This document shows, piece by piece, positions 48,701 through 59,700 of a stretch of DNA of 64,000 nucleotides (positions are counted from its first letter, which is position 1; the number at the start of each line of letters is the position of its first letter). The DNA is taken from positions 124,001 through 188,000 of the forward strand of contig NZ_ABVL01000011.1 of NCBI RefSeq assembly GCF_000173075.1, written 5' to 3'. The stretch comes from Chthoniobacter flavus Ellin428. Lineage in GTDB: Bacteria; Verrucomicrobiota; Verrucomicrobiia; Chthoniobacterales; Chthoniobacteraceae. The notes below the pieces were generated by a model. It was not told the DNA's origin. It made no database searches and saw only the letters and a program-made list of their open reading frames with translations. Made by a program: the position numbers and the translations under genes.

Positions 48701-50453
48701 GGAATTCCGCGACGGCCTCGAGCTGTGGATACAGAGCTTGCTCGACCTGGCGGGCGAGGAAGGGCACGAAGACGAGGAGGAAAGTGACGATGATGATCCA
48801 TTTTCCACAGCCAACGATTCGCCGCCCCCAACCTTCCGGCACCACGCGCTGAAGCGCGAGCGGCACGAGGAGAATGAGCCACAGATATCGCGGTGCGCCG
48901 GCCTCATGATACGAGAGACCGAGGGCCACGAAGGCCAGCACCGCTGCGCCGAGGCCCCACAAGCGAAAGACGGCGAGCGTGAAGACGAGCAGAAGAAACA
49001 GATCGAGCAGTGACCAGGCGGTGAGCCAGTCGCCGCGCACCCAGTCGGCGCCGAAGAGCGCGAAGAGGCGCCATCCCGGTGGCAGGTGAAGCGTGACGCG
49101 CAAGCCATCCGCATCGGCGCGCCAGCCGGAGGCGGGAATCAAACTGGTGCGCGCCATGCGGCCGGTGGCTTCGAGAGAAACATCGCGCGTGCGGATTTCC
49201 ACGCCGGTGGCGCCATTGTCCGGATTGCGGGTGATGAGTTGGCCTTGCCCGCTGTTCCTCACCGAGCCGAGCTCCGCCTCTTGCGCGGCATCGAGGCGCC
49301 AGATTTGTTGCCGTCGGCCGTCGATGACATCGCGGAAGGTCAGTTCGCGTCCGCTGTCGTCGAGCCACCATTCGCGACTGATGTGCAGCGGCTCCGGTTT
49401 CTGCTGTCCCATGCCGCGCATGCGTTCCTCGATGCGGAAAGGTGTGCTCGTGTTCCAGCGATAGACGGGAAGCGAGCGCCACGCCTCCGGGAAAGTCGTT
49501 TGCGAAACATCGACCAGCGCCAGGCCCGTAATTTCCACCGTGCGGAAATCGCGTTTCGCCTGGAAGCCGACCAGTTCATCGGCCACGGCCGGTTTGGCTC
49601 CCGCGGCGAAATGAAATTCCTGCGGGTTATCGAAACGGAAAGCGTCCACGTGGATCAGCCATTTGCCAGTCCGCACCTGGGCCTTCATGCGCCCTTTTTC
49701 ATCGACCATCACTGGGACCTGTCCCTCGACGGAGCCGAGCCGCCAGCCCTCGGGCAGGACGATGCCCAGATCTTCTTCGCGGCTTTTGCCCGAGACGAGG
49801 AGTTCCACCTCCGTGTGCAACCACAGCGGAATGCCGTCCTCGACCATCGAGTAGAGCTTCATTGAGAGGAAAGATTTCTCCGGTTCTTCGGTGACGACTT
49901 TGGCCTGGAGGCGGAGATAGCCGTTCTCATCCCACGAGGGCGATTCCACCGGCTGGCCATCGATGATCAGGGCGAGGATGCCGATCTCCCGCGGAATGCA
50001 GATCCGTTGCGGCATCGACTTCCAATGATACTCGCCGACCAGATGAAAAGTGCCCGCGTTCAAATGTACGGCGGGATTGGAATTGTGTTCGATGACAACC
50101 ACCGGAGCGTCATTCACTTTCACGCCGACAGGCCACGTGCCGGTCCCGCCGGGGAGCGGCACCCACGTCTCGCTGTAGACGGTCACGACCATGTCGAATT
50201 GCGCACCGGTCTGCGTGGCCTGCAGGCCGATGCGCGATGGCCAGAAGCACAGGTGCTTGTGCGCATCGGAAAAGGGGGTGGGACAGGCGCGAGTGGCGAC
50301 GTCCCACAGCGCCCAATCTTCCCACGGCTTGAGGGCGTCGGGAATTTGGCCGCCATTATCCGGCGGAGGCGCCGCCGCGTGGCTCGGGGACGTGAACGCA
50401 ATACCGATGGCGAATATCGCCGTGGCGAGGAAACCAAACCGGACGTTTTTCAT
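45720..50453 (-). CDS. Giant membrane protein with embedded secretin/STN-like domain
   Basis: 1577 residues; start chosen at MKNVRFGFLATAIFAIGIAF, a signal peptide. Residues up to about 480 are beta-rich and periplasmic-like. Membrane helices follow (LLDLFLLLVFTLAVF, AAVLAFVALGLSY, WIIIVTFLLVFVPFLA). Around residues 620-820 is a region resembling the short N-terminal domain of secretins: FREASIREAVDFLKQKSV, ITVSLSNIPFIEALKYVTGL, LKYKIEPNGISITPM, and YIVRSNRLIVRNTQDQLDLI. More helices and a second beta-rich part follow, and two or more helices near the C-terminus, ending in a Pro/Thr-rich tail. The overall family and function are unknown; an envelope scaffold or export-related role is only a guess. 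Confidence 0.75.
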   Translation of the reverse strand: MKNVRFGFLATAIFAIGIAFTSPSHAAAPPPDNGGQIPDALKPWEDWALWDVATRACPTPFSDAHKHLCFWPSRIGLQATQTGAQFDMVVTVYSETWVPLPGGTGTWPVGVKVNDAPVVVIEHNSNPAVHLNAGTFHLVGEYHWKSMPQRICIPREIGILALIIDGQPVESPSWDENGYLRLQAKVVTEEPEKSFLSMKLYSMVEDGIPLWLHTEVELLVSGKSREEDLGIVLPEGWRLGSVEGQVPVMVDEKGRMKAQVRTGKWLIHVDAFRFDNPQEFHFAAGAKPAVADELVGFQAKRDFRTVEITGLALVDVSQTTFPEAWRSLPVYRWNTSTPFRIEERMRGMGQQKPEPLHISREWWLDDSGRELTFRDVIDGRRQQIWRLDAAQEAELGSVRNSGQGQLITRNPDNGATGVEIRTRDVSLEATGRMARTSLIPASGWRADADGLRVTLHLPPGWRLFALFGADWVRGDWLTAWSLLDLFLLLVFTLAVFRLWGLGAAVLAFVALGLSYHEAGAPRYLWLILLVPLALQRVVPEGWGRRIVGCGKWIIIVTFLLVFVPFLARQVEQALYPQLEAVAEFRGTSWGHFGTSHDYEQPVPAAAPEAAPSPQGSTEAIRHKLEQIVIPKLEFREASIREAVDFLKQKSVELDQSSSGERGVNIVLKLEPPYDNMPNAPAIPGVPGLDVPGLPPSQMGNPADARITVSLSNIPFIEALKYVTGLANLKYKIEPNGISITPMTENTDVLITKEWIVPPDLIPVTSSIVSKGAYSQDATRGGKGVADRESSKNWLISNGVTFNGNASAIYIVRSNRLIVRNTQDQLDLIDNILGSSNAAAGSAQGANNLSYDAKARIQTGPGVPEWKWRAVSFGWNGPVSSSQQVRPVLISLAMERVLTVLRIGLLLLLAAVLFDVRKLRAPSVPAGAKTAAAVLLFAFTIAHGSAQTSIPDSTTLEKLRERLLKPSDAYPHAADIPSVTLTLQQNKVTMDAEIHAAIRTAVPIPGRLPAWSPINVLVDDKPEVSLRRDDGFLWVVLEAGIHHVHVEGSLGNITEWEWNYVLLPRQLKVDAPDWNVSGIKADGVPEAQVFLSRKQKVVAAQSSYDQPALQTVVSVERELELGLVWEVHTVVKRLTPTGRATELRVPLLPGENVLTPEAVVKEGFIEIRLGARDQSFAWESELSVTKQLSLATRPDDTWVEHWRLVASPVWNVTLAGLTPTFEQPDSRLVPVWHPWPGEKVDLSVSRPEAIAGATMTVNHATHELTLGRRQRTAKLNLSLRSSLGENFLVELPADAEVTSLVHDGNAVPVHKEAGKLVIPLHPGEQNVAIDWKRDVSLGASTAIDDVRLPVESANVSSTISVPEDRWVLWAGGPQRGPAVRFWGILICALLAALALGRMARSPLKTAEWMLLVIGLTQVPLAAGLAVVGWLFFVTWRGGEGFQRLSRYSYNVLQIFLILLTIAALVILIAAVGEGLLGRPEMFIAGNDSTATELHWFKARSEDSLPHCRCLSVSIWWYRLFMLIWALWLAMALIRWLQRGWKNFGTGGYFHHKPKKAPAPSTTPTTPTTPNPPPLPAQS

Positions 50454-50775
50454 AACGGGAAACAACCGTCGTCTGTATAGCAGTCCCGGCAGTTCCCGCG
50501 CGAGAGGATTAAGAGCACTGGGAGGTGAAGCGATCAGACCCACGCCGGGCCACTGATATCGCCACGCCAGCCCGCGCCGGTGTGAGGGTGTTGCGCATCA
50601 TTATCAGGATTAACACTACACTTCCTGTATTAGTTAATATTGCCAGCATGGCGGTTTCTACCACTCGCCAAGTCTTTTGTAGGGAAACCACGTATCCGCT
50701 CAAATGCGCGGGATTTCGCGTAGGCGAAACCCTTACCCCCGTTTCCCCCCCCCACCCAACCTCCCCGGCACCACT
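50454..50775. other. Divergent spacer upstream of two giant envelope genes
   Basis: Holds the promoters of both flanking genes. An AT-rich stretch (50625-50650) is the likeliest promoter region. The hairpin at 50710-50732 lies in the leader of the beta-strand repeat gene. Confidence 0.45.
50710..50732 (+). promoter_or_regulatory. Hairpin in leader of surface-protein gene
   Basis: GGGATTTCGC-GTAG-GCGAAACCC, one bulged A, preceded by CAAATGCG. A GTAA-loop hairpin also preceded by AAATGCG occurs upstream of the prepilin operon (7585-7615, minus strand). Confidence 0.4.
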
Positions 50776-53700
50776 ATGTCCCAGAAATTACGCACTTCCA
50801 CGAGGCGGCGCATCTCGCCCCAGTTCATCAGAAGGCTGTCCTCCTGGCTCGTTCTCTCCACGGGACTGACCCTCGCCGCTTCCGCCACGGCCAAGGCAGC
50901 GAGCTATTATTGGGATTCGGACGGCAACGCCGCGGGCAATGCCATTACTGGCGCCGGCTTGGGTGATACCACTAACCCGTTTGTCTGGGATACCACTACA
51001 CCGCTCCTGAATTGGTGGGACGGTGCGGGTGCTTCGGACGTGGCCTGGACGAATTCCTTCGCCAACACCGCCGTTTTCACCGGCACTCCCGGCACGGTGA
51101 CGCTCAACAACCCGATCGCCGCGGGCGCACTGACTTTCAACGTGAGTGGATACACGATCGCGGGGAATACGTTGACGCTGGGTGGGGACTCGGTGATCGA
51201 TGTGGCGAATCTTGGAGACCGGGAGACAATCAGCTCAGTCATCGCGGGGACCGATGGCTTGACCAAGACGGGCGATGGCACGCTGGTGCTGACGAATAAT
51301 GCAAATAGCTTTTCGGGCGACGTGGTGATCAACGGTGGCAGCGTCGTAATTACGGGCCCCAGCCAGCTCGGCACCGGCACCACGACGATTTCGATCGGCG
51401 GTATCGCCAATACGGGGAACCCAGGCTTCAGCGGCGGCCAACTTGTGCTACAGGGAGCCGGCGCAGGGATGATACTCAGCCGCGACATCAGTGTTTCTGG
51501 CCGCGGTCCAGGTGCTGCAAACAACAGCGGCGGCCTGATCAGCATCGGCAACAATACCATTAGCGGTCACATCACCGTCGGCGGGCCTGCTTCGCAGGGC
51601 AATATCGTGGCCACGCACGGTATCACCACCATCACCGGAAACGTCCAACTCGGCAACAGCACCACCCAGACCTTCTTCGGCAACGGCAACTTTATCATTT
51701 CCGGGCAGGTCACCGGCTTCGAGGTTGCCAACGATCGTTTTGCCAAGTCGGGGACCGTCGTGTCGACCACCCTGTGGCTGCAAAATACGGCCAACAACTT
51801 TGCGGAATCCGTCCGCATCGACAGTGGCACGGTGCGCGTCTCCACCAATAGCGCCCTCGGCAACAATACCAGCACGCAGGCGGTCGATCTCAACAATGGC
51901 ATCCTGGAAGTCCGGACCGATACTCCCGGAGTGGGAGATGCCGACTTTTCGGCCAGAAAAGTCTTCAATCGCGACAACACCAACACTGGCATCTTTGTCA
52001 GCCGTGATATTAACGGAAGCGCGATCAATCAGACGGTGACGTTTGGTGAAACGCGTGCGACCGGCACAAATACCAATTTCCGGATCACCGGACGGGACGG
52101 ATTCAATGTGACTCTCACGGGGCTGAATAGCTCTGCGACTGGTATTATGGGGCAGGGTGGTTCGAACAGTGCGCTGATTGAAAACAACTCGAGCGGTTTG
52201 CTGACCCTCGCGACATCCAGCCTCTGGAACCAAGGCGATGGCACGGCTCGCACGTTGACCATTCAAGGAAATGGCGACACCCTCCTCACTGGCAATATCA
52301 CTCGCACGGGAGGTGGCGCTCATATCGTTACCAAGGCGGGGTCGGGGACTTTCACCATTCAAGGAACCGCCAGTACCTTCATCGGCAGCTTCAACGCCAA
52401 TGGCGGCACCACGACGATCAATTCCTTCGGAGCGATCAACAACGGCGCGAGTGGCGCCTTGCAGCTCAATGGCGGAGCTTTGAATTACATTGGGACGGAT
52501 GGCACAGGCGCGGGCGAGACCACCGCGAAATCCATCAACCTGACTGGCACCACTGGCTCGGGCATTATTCTCGCGAACCAAACGGGCACCAGTCCTTCGG
52601 CGCTGATCATCGCCAATGGCGTCGCGGCCACCGGAGCGGGAGTCAAAAGCTTGTTCCTTGGCGGCAGCAGCACGCTAGCCAATGAGATTCAGGGCGTCAT
52701 TCAGGACAACACCGGCACCAACAAGACGTCCCTCGTCAAGATTGGCTCCGGCACATGGCTCTATGATCCAGCCGCATCCAGTTATGTGACCACGGCTGCG
52801 ACCGGTGTCACCACCACGGGTGGTGGTGCGGCGCAGTCCAATAGTTTCACGGTCTCCTCCACGACAGGTTTGGTGGTGGGCGAAACGGTGACGGGTTCCA
52901 ACGTCCCGGGCGCTTCGATCATCACAGCCATCAACGGCTCGACGGTCACGATTAATAACGCGATCGGCACCACGGCCGTGGCCAGCGGTACCGCGCTGAC
53001 CTTCGGCACGATCAATAACTTCACTGGCAGTGTGACCGTGTCGGGCGGCACCCTTCAGGTCAAAGCCACCGCTGGCAGTGGTAATGGCTCGGATGTTATC
53101 AACAACACCTCGGCGCTAATCTTCAATGTCGATACGCTGAATACCAATCAGGTGGCGGGCGGGACTTTTGAATATCAAGGTTTCAGTGGCGTAGCGTCGA
53201 CCGAAAGCCTTGGCGCGCTAACTCTCACCGCAGGTGCGGGTACGATCAAGGTCACGCCCGGCGCGGGTGGCACGGCTGCTTTGATCTTCAGTTCGACGGG
53301 CGCGGTGGTCCCCGGAACGGGCGCCAATATCCTCAGTACCGGAACGGTGAATGTGACCGGCGCGTCCGGTTTCCTCAATGGCCATACCTACTTCAATGGG
53401 GGTGATTTTGCATATGCCGACGCAGGCGGCACCTTGCGCGCGCCGGTCTATGGCACGGACTCCGGTTTTAGCGCGGTCGATACCATTGCGACCAACACCC
53501 ATGTGGCGCTTTCGACCAGCCAGGCGCTGCCTTCCTCGATGACGTTGAAAAGCCTTAAACTGACTGGCGCCGGGACCGCGCTCTCGCTGAGCGCGGGGCA
53601 AACTTTGACGTTGAACAGTGGCGTCGGCGTATCCAGCGGCATCCTGGTTTCGGGGGGTAATGCGGTCAGTATTACTGGTGGGACGGGTCTGACGGCGGGA

Positions 53701-56700
53701 TCGGTGACAGCAGGTGGCGGCGCCACCACCAGTGGCAGCGCTACCGTGACGGTGACCAGCACCGCGGCCCTGTTAGCCGGCATGGCGATTAGCGGCACCA
53801 ACATTCCGGCGAACACCGTCGTGATGTCCGTGTTGGACGGGACTCACTTGGTGCTGAACCAGAGCGCGACGGCTACCACTTCCAGCATCACCTTTACGCT
53901 CGGCAACGATCTCGTCTTCCGGACCGATTCGGCCAGTGATGTGCTGACGCTTTCGACACCGATCACCAGCAGCACCACCTTCGGCATTACGAAAAATGGC
54001 GCGGGCACCTTGGTCTTGGGCGGATCCAACGCTCAAGGAGGCACGACCACCGTCAATGAGGGCATCCTGCGACTTTCGGGCAGCGGCACGGTCGGAACGA
54101 CCAATGTCAACCTCACCATCCGTCAGGACGGCACCTTTGATCTCAATGGCGTCAATGTCGGCACTGCGGCTTCGGGGACGAGCTCGGTGAACGCGCTGAA
54201 CGGCTCCGGCGTAATCACAAATAGTGCGGCGAGCGGGACTGCCACCCTGCGATTCGGCAATAATAATGCGGGCGGCGTTTTCACCGGCTCGATTCAGGAC
54301 GGTGCCACGGCGCAGGTGGCGCTGGTGAAAGCCGGCACGGGCACAGTAGCGCTCACCGGAGCGAATACCTTCACCGGCCCGGTGACGATTCTTGGAGGCA
54401 ATCTCGATATTCCCAACATCGCCGACATCGGCGTGGCGAGCGGGATTGGCACGGGTGACGCGACCAATAATGCTACCAACGCCGCCAGCCTCATCTTGAA
54501 CGGTGGCGCGTTGCGCTACGTGGGCACGAATTCCGGCGGCGCGGTCACCGCAACCCAGACGCCGTCCGTCAGCATCAATCGCCTCTTCACGCTGGCTGGC
54601 AATGGCACCATATCCTCCTTTGGCAGTTACGGAAATGTCACGGCATCGCGCGGCGCCAACAATGCCGCGCTTATTTTCAACAACACCGCCGACGTGGCCT
54701 TTAGCGGCGCCGGCACGCGGAGTCTCACCCTCGATGGCGACTCCTCGGGCGATAATGAAATCCGCATCCACCTCACGGACAACCCGAATGCAGGTGAAGC
54801 GCTTTCGCTCAATAAAACGAGCACCGGTCTGTGGATTTTGAACCCGCTGACGCCCAACACCTATTCGGGAGTCACGACGATCAGCGGCGGCGCGTTGCAG
54901 GCGACGGAGGGAGCTGGCCTGCCGGTAGGCAGTAACCTATTGCTGAGCGGCGGTGTATTCCAGACTGCGGGCACTTTCAACCGCGGCTTGGGCACCGGTG
55001 CCGGACAATTTCGTTTCGTGGCCAACGGCAATGGTGGCTTTTCTTCGAGCACGTCCAAATTGACCGTCGATTTCAGCGGCTTGGGGACGCCGGTGTGGGG
55101 TTCCACAACCAACTTCCTTGGCGCCGGTTCGCTCATCCTGAACAATCAAAGCTCTCTCGCAGATGTCGAGGTGAAGGGGGATTTCGGTCTCGTGCCGGGA
55201 GCTGCTGCGACCCCAACGATCAGCACGGCGAGTGGCAACGCGACGATCACGATCACCAGCGGCAACACCAATGGCCTGACTGTAGGGCAGGCGATCACCG
55301 GCACAAACATTCCTGCCGGATCGTACATCAATGCCATTAACGGTTTGAACAGCATCACGATCAGTCAGAACGCGTCCGCGAGCGGCACGGGCATCGCCGC
55401 CACGATCGTGGCTGGCGGTTATCGCCAAATTCAGGTGGATGACAACAGCAGCACCGGCCTCGATTTTGCGACGGTTTCCGGCGTGATCAGTGGCACGGGC
55501 GGCCTCAGCAAGATCGGCGCGGGTCCCCTGATCCTTGGCGATGCCAATACCTACAGCGGCAAGACGGTCATCCGCCAGGAGTCGGTCTTTGTCACCTCCA
55601 TCGGCGCCGCGGGCGCCACGTCATCGAGCTTCGGGACCAATGTCGCCGGCGGTATAGTCGAACTCGGCAACCCGGGCAGCACCACCACGGTGAACCTGCT
55701 GTATGTGGGGCCCGGCGAAACGACGACGCGCGAGATCGATTTGACCGGCACGACCGGCACCCGGCGCATCGATTCCAGCGGCAGCGGCCCGCTGATCCTG
55801 ACCAACCTGCAAAACACCACGGCCAACTCGGTCAACACCACCGGAGGCGCCAAAACTCTGGAACTCCACGGCACAAATACCGACTACAACATGATCACCT
55901 CGGTGCTCATGGATAACGCCGGAGCGCTGACGGTGACAAAGGCGGACGGTGGCATCTGGATTTTGAACCCAACGAGCGCGAATACTTTTACCGGTAACAT
56001 CAATGCCAATGGTGGCTTGCTGGGCTTGACGGCCAACGGTATCGGCGCGGCGGGTAATGTGACGATCAGTAACGGCGGTATTTTCGCCTACGGCGGAGAC
56101 CTCACGACGAGCACAAACTTCGTTCTTGCGAACAACTCGACGGCCGTGTTTGCCGGCAGCAATAACATCACGCTGAACGGTACACTTACCAAAGCTGGCG
56201 GGGCGAACGACCAGACTTTTAGTAATAACCTCGAGAATGGCGCCGTTTTGACGATTAACGGCAATTTCATCGATGCGGAAACCGGGGCCAGCACCACCCG
56301 CGTGGTCAATATACGGGGATATGGATCGACGGTCTTTAATGGGATCGTCCAAAACAATTCGACGTCGGGTACGACTAACAAGCTCAAGCTCGATATTCGG
56401 CTTTCGGACGACGGGTCGGTTACGCTCGCCGGCGACAATAAAGGCGCCGCTCTGGGCTTCACCGGCGGTATTTTGCTCGGGCAAGGCACATTAATTGTTG
56501 GCCACACCGGAGGCCTCGGGCCGGTCGCCAATGTTATCCAATTGGAAGGCGGCGCCTTCACCTCGACAGTCGACTTGACCGGAACAAACGCGGTTCAGAA
56601 CAAGGTTTCCCTCCAAGGCGACCAGGTTACTATCAACGGCAGCCAGAGCATCGAGTTTGCCGGTATCGTGGACGAGAACGGTAACCGGTTTCTCCGCAAC

Positions 56701-59700
56701 GAGTTGACCAGTGGCGCCACGTTGACGCTTTCGGGGACGATCAACCTGAGCTCCGATACGAACGCGCGCACTCTGACGCTGCGTGGCGCAAGCGACATCG
56801 TGGTCTCCGGCGTAGTGGCTAATGGTGCAGCAACCTCAGGCGGCCTCGCCTATTCCGGTCTCAGCACCCTGGCCTTGACCAACGCAAACACCGCCACCGG
56901 CGCGTTGACCGTCAATCGAAACGAGATCGTCTTGAGTGGAAATGGCACATGGAGTGGCTCCGTTACGCTGAATCCGATTGGCACCGTGACGCTGGATAAC
57001 AGCGGCACCAACCTGGAGCGCTTGAGCGACACCGGGACCGTCTTCGGCCAGGGCGGCACCTTGAATATCATCGGCGCCGCGGGAGGCTCTGCTGAAACCG
57101 CGGGGGCATTGACGCTGAACAGCGTGCAGACCTACATCACCACCTCAGGCGGGAACGTCGCGCTCACTTTCGCTTCGGTGAGTTTCGCGAACCCCGGATC
57201 TTCCCTGAACCTCAGCGGCATCTCGAATCTCGGCGTGGACAACCAGGTGAAGTTCACCACCGCTCCCAGTGGCGCTGCGTTCGTCTTCAACGGTGTCATT
57301 CCGCGCATCTTTCTCGGCGGCACCGATTTTGCGAAGTATGACGCGACCAACGGCGTGGTAGCGCTGGTCCCGGGCGACTACAACCTGGGCAATAACCTGA
57401 ATACCGCGGCGGCCACGGACACGCTCGATTTGACGGCGAGCAGCAGCATCACCTCGAATCGCACCATCAATGCGTTGAAATTGGATGGCAATGGGTTGAG
57501 CGTGGGAGGCAGTACCGGTGCCCGGCTGACGATCACCTCGGGCGGCCTCATCAATACGGGCGGCGACAACAGCCTCGATGCGCAGTCCGCGATTTTCACA
57601 AACACGCCCATCTTCCAGATCCAGGCTGGCACGACCTTGACGGTGAATAGCGCCTTGCTGGGAAGCACGAATTTCATCAAGTCCCTGCCCGGCACGCTGG
57701 TCTTCAACGCACCGAGCTTCGTGACCGGCACGTACAATCTGCTCAATGGCACAACGCAGTTGGCAGCGGGCGGCTTGAACACCTTCTTCCCCAACCAACT
57801 CCTGAACATCAATAATGGCGCGGTGCTGGATCTCAATGGCGGCACGCAGTATGTGGCACAGCTTTCGGATCCCGGCATTCTGCCGGCCGCCGGCGGCTCG
57901 ATTACGACCAGCACCGGCACGGGCACGATTGTCACCAATATGGCCGCCAGCACCACGTTTGCCACGACGATCGATGGCAGCGTGAACCTGGCGCGGGTGG
58001 GTGGCAATACCCTGACCCTCGAGAGCGTCAACACCTATACCGGGGCCACCACGATGATGGGTGGAACCCTTCAGCTCCAGGATGACGCGACCATTCTCAA
58101 TACCTCGAGCATCGATTTGAATGCCGCGACCCTGCTCCTGAACAACAACAGCAGCCTTCAGCGGGCCGTTTACGATCGGGTTGGAGACGCGACGCCCATC
58201 ACGCTTCGCGACGGCACGATTCAATTCAACGGCAAGGTGTCCGATCCTTCCACCGAGACGATGGGCGCCGTCACTTCGGCCCAGGGCGCCAACACCATTT
58301 CGGTCAATACCGGTGGCACCGGCACCGCCGGCGCCTTTACTTCCGCCGACGTGACTTTTGCCAGCCTCACCCGGCTGGCCGGAACCACGGTTAACTTTAC
58401 CGGCTCGAATCTCGGGAGCGAAGGCAACAACGCGCGCATTTACTTTACCACGCCGCTGACGACTTATGCGGGCGGAGTGCTCGGTGGATGGGCGATCGCC
58501 AATTCGACGGATTACGCAGCCTATAACACGACCGATGGCGTCGGTGTGGTCGGCAATGGCGGTTTCGCCGGCTACGATAACACCTTCGGCAGCGGAAAAA
58601 TTACCAACCTGGGTACGCTCGAACTCGCCCCGCTGACGACCACAGTCTCAACCAACACGACCAGCGCGCTGTTGAAATTGAGCGGTAACTTCACGAATAA
58701 CATTGCCTTTGCTACCGGCTCCGAGGTGCTGAACCTGGAACTCGGCGGTATCCTGCGCAGCAACAATGTCTTCGACACCAGTATCGGCACCGCAGCCAGG
58801 CGCGGCGTGATCACCGCTGGTGGCAACGAAATCAGCGGCACACGCGATCTGGTCATTTATAACAACGCTACTGGCAACCCGACCTTCGGCGGCGGGGCTA
58901 CTACGAGCGGGACGAGTGTGATCACCATGAGTTCCACCCAGGGACTTCAGCCCGGCATGACGATCACGAATGGTGGCCTCCCGGCGGGAACGACTATCGT
59001 GTCGGTGGATAGTCTTACGCAGGCCACGGTGAGTCAAAATGCGACGGCGACGGCGACCAGCCAGACCTTCACCGGCGGCGCGTTCGTGCTCGGCGCCACC
59101 GCTCTGGGTTCGCCTTCCGTGACGATGAACTCCACGACGGGCATTGCTCCGGGGATGACGATCACGGGCACCGGCATTCCAGCGGGAACTTATGTGATCT
59201 CGGTGGACAGCGCCACCGGACTTACCCTGAGCCAGAATGCCACGGCGAACGGCAGCGCCCTGACATTTACTCTCGGGGTGAGTAACATGATCATTAATTC
59301 GGTCATTGAGGACAATGGTTTCGGTAACCAGGTACGGCTGGTCAAGTCCGGCGCCGGTGTCCTCAACCTCTCCGCGAATAATCTCTACACGGGCGGCACA
59401 GTCATCGACCAGGGCACCGTCAATCTGATCGGCAGCGGGGTGGTCATCCCGGCGGGCGGCCTCCTCATTGGCGGCGCGACGCTGGTGGAAAATACCAACG
59501 GTGGCCAAATCGACCCGAGCAACGTCGTGACCATCCGGCGCAGTTCCACGCTGACCCTCGCCGGTAATAACACGCTCGATAGCCTCATTTTCGACAATAA
59601 TGGCGGCACCGGTAACCCGACGGTGAATATCGGCGGAGGCAACACGCTGACGCTGACGAATTCCGCGCCCTTGACGGTCACCAATGCGGATGCGCTAACG

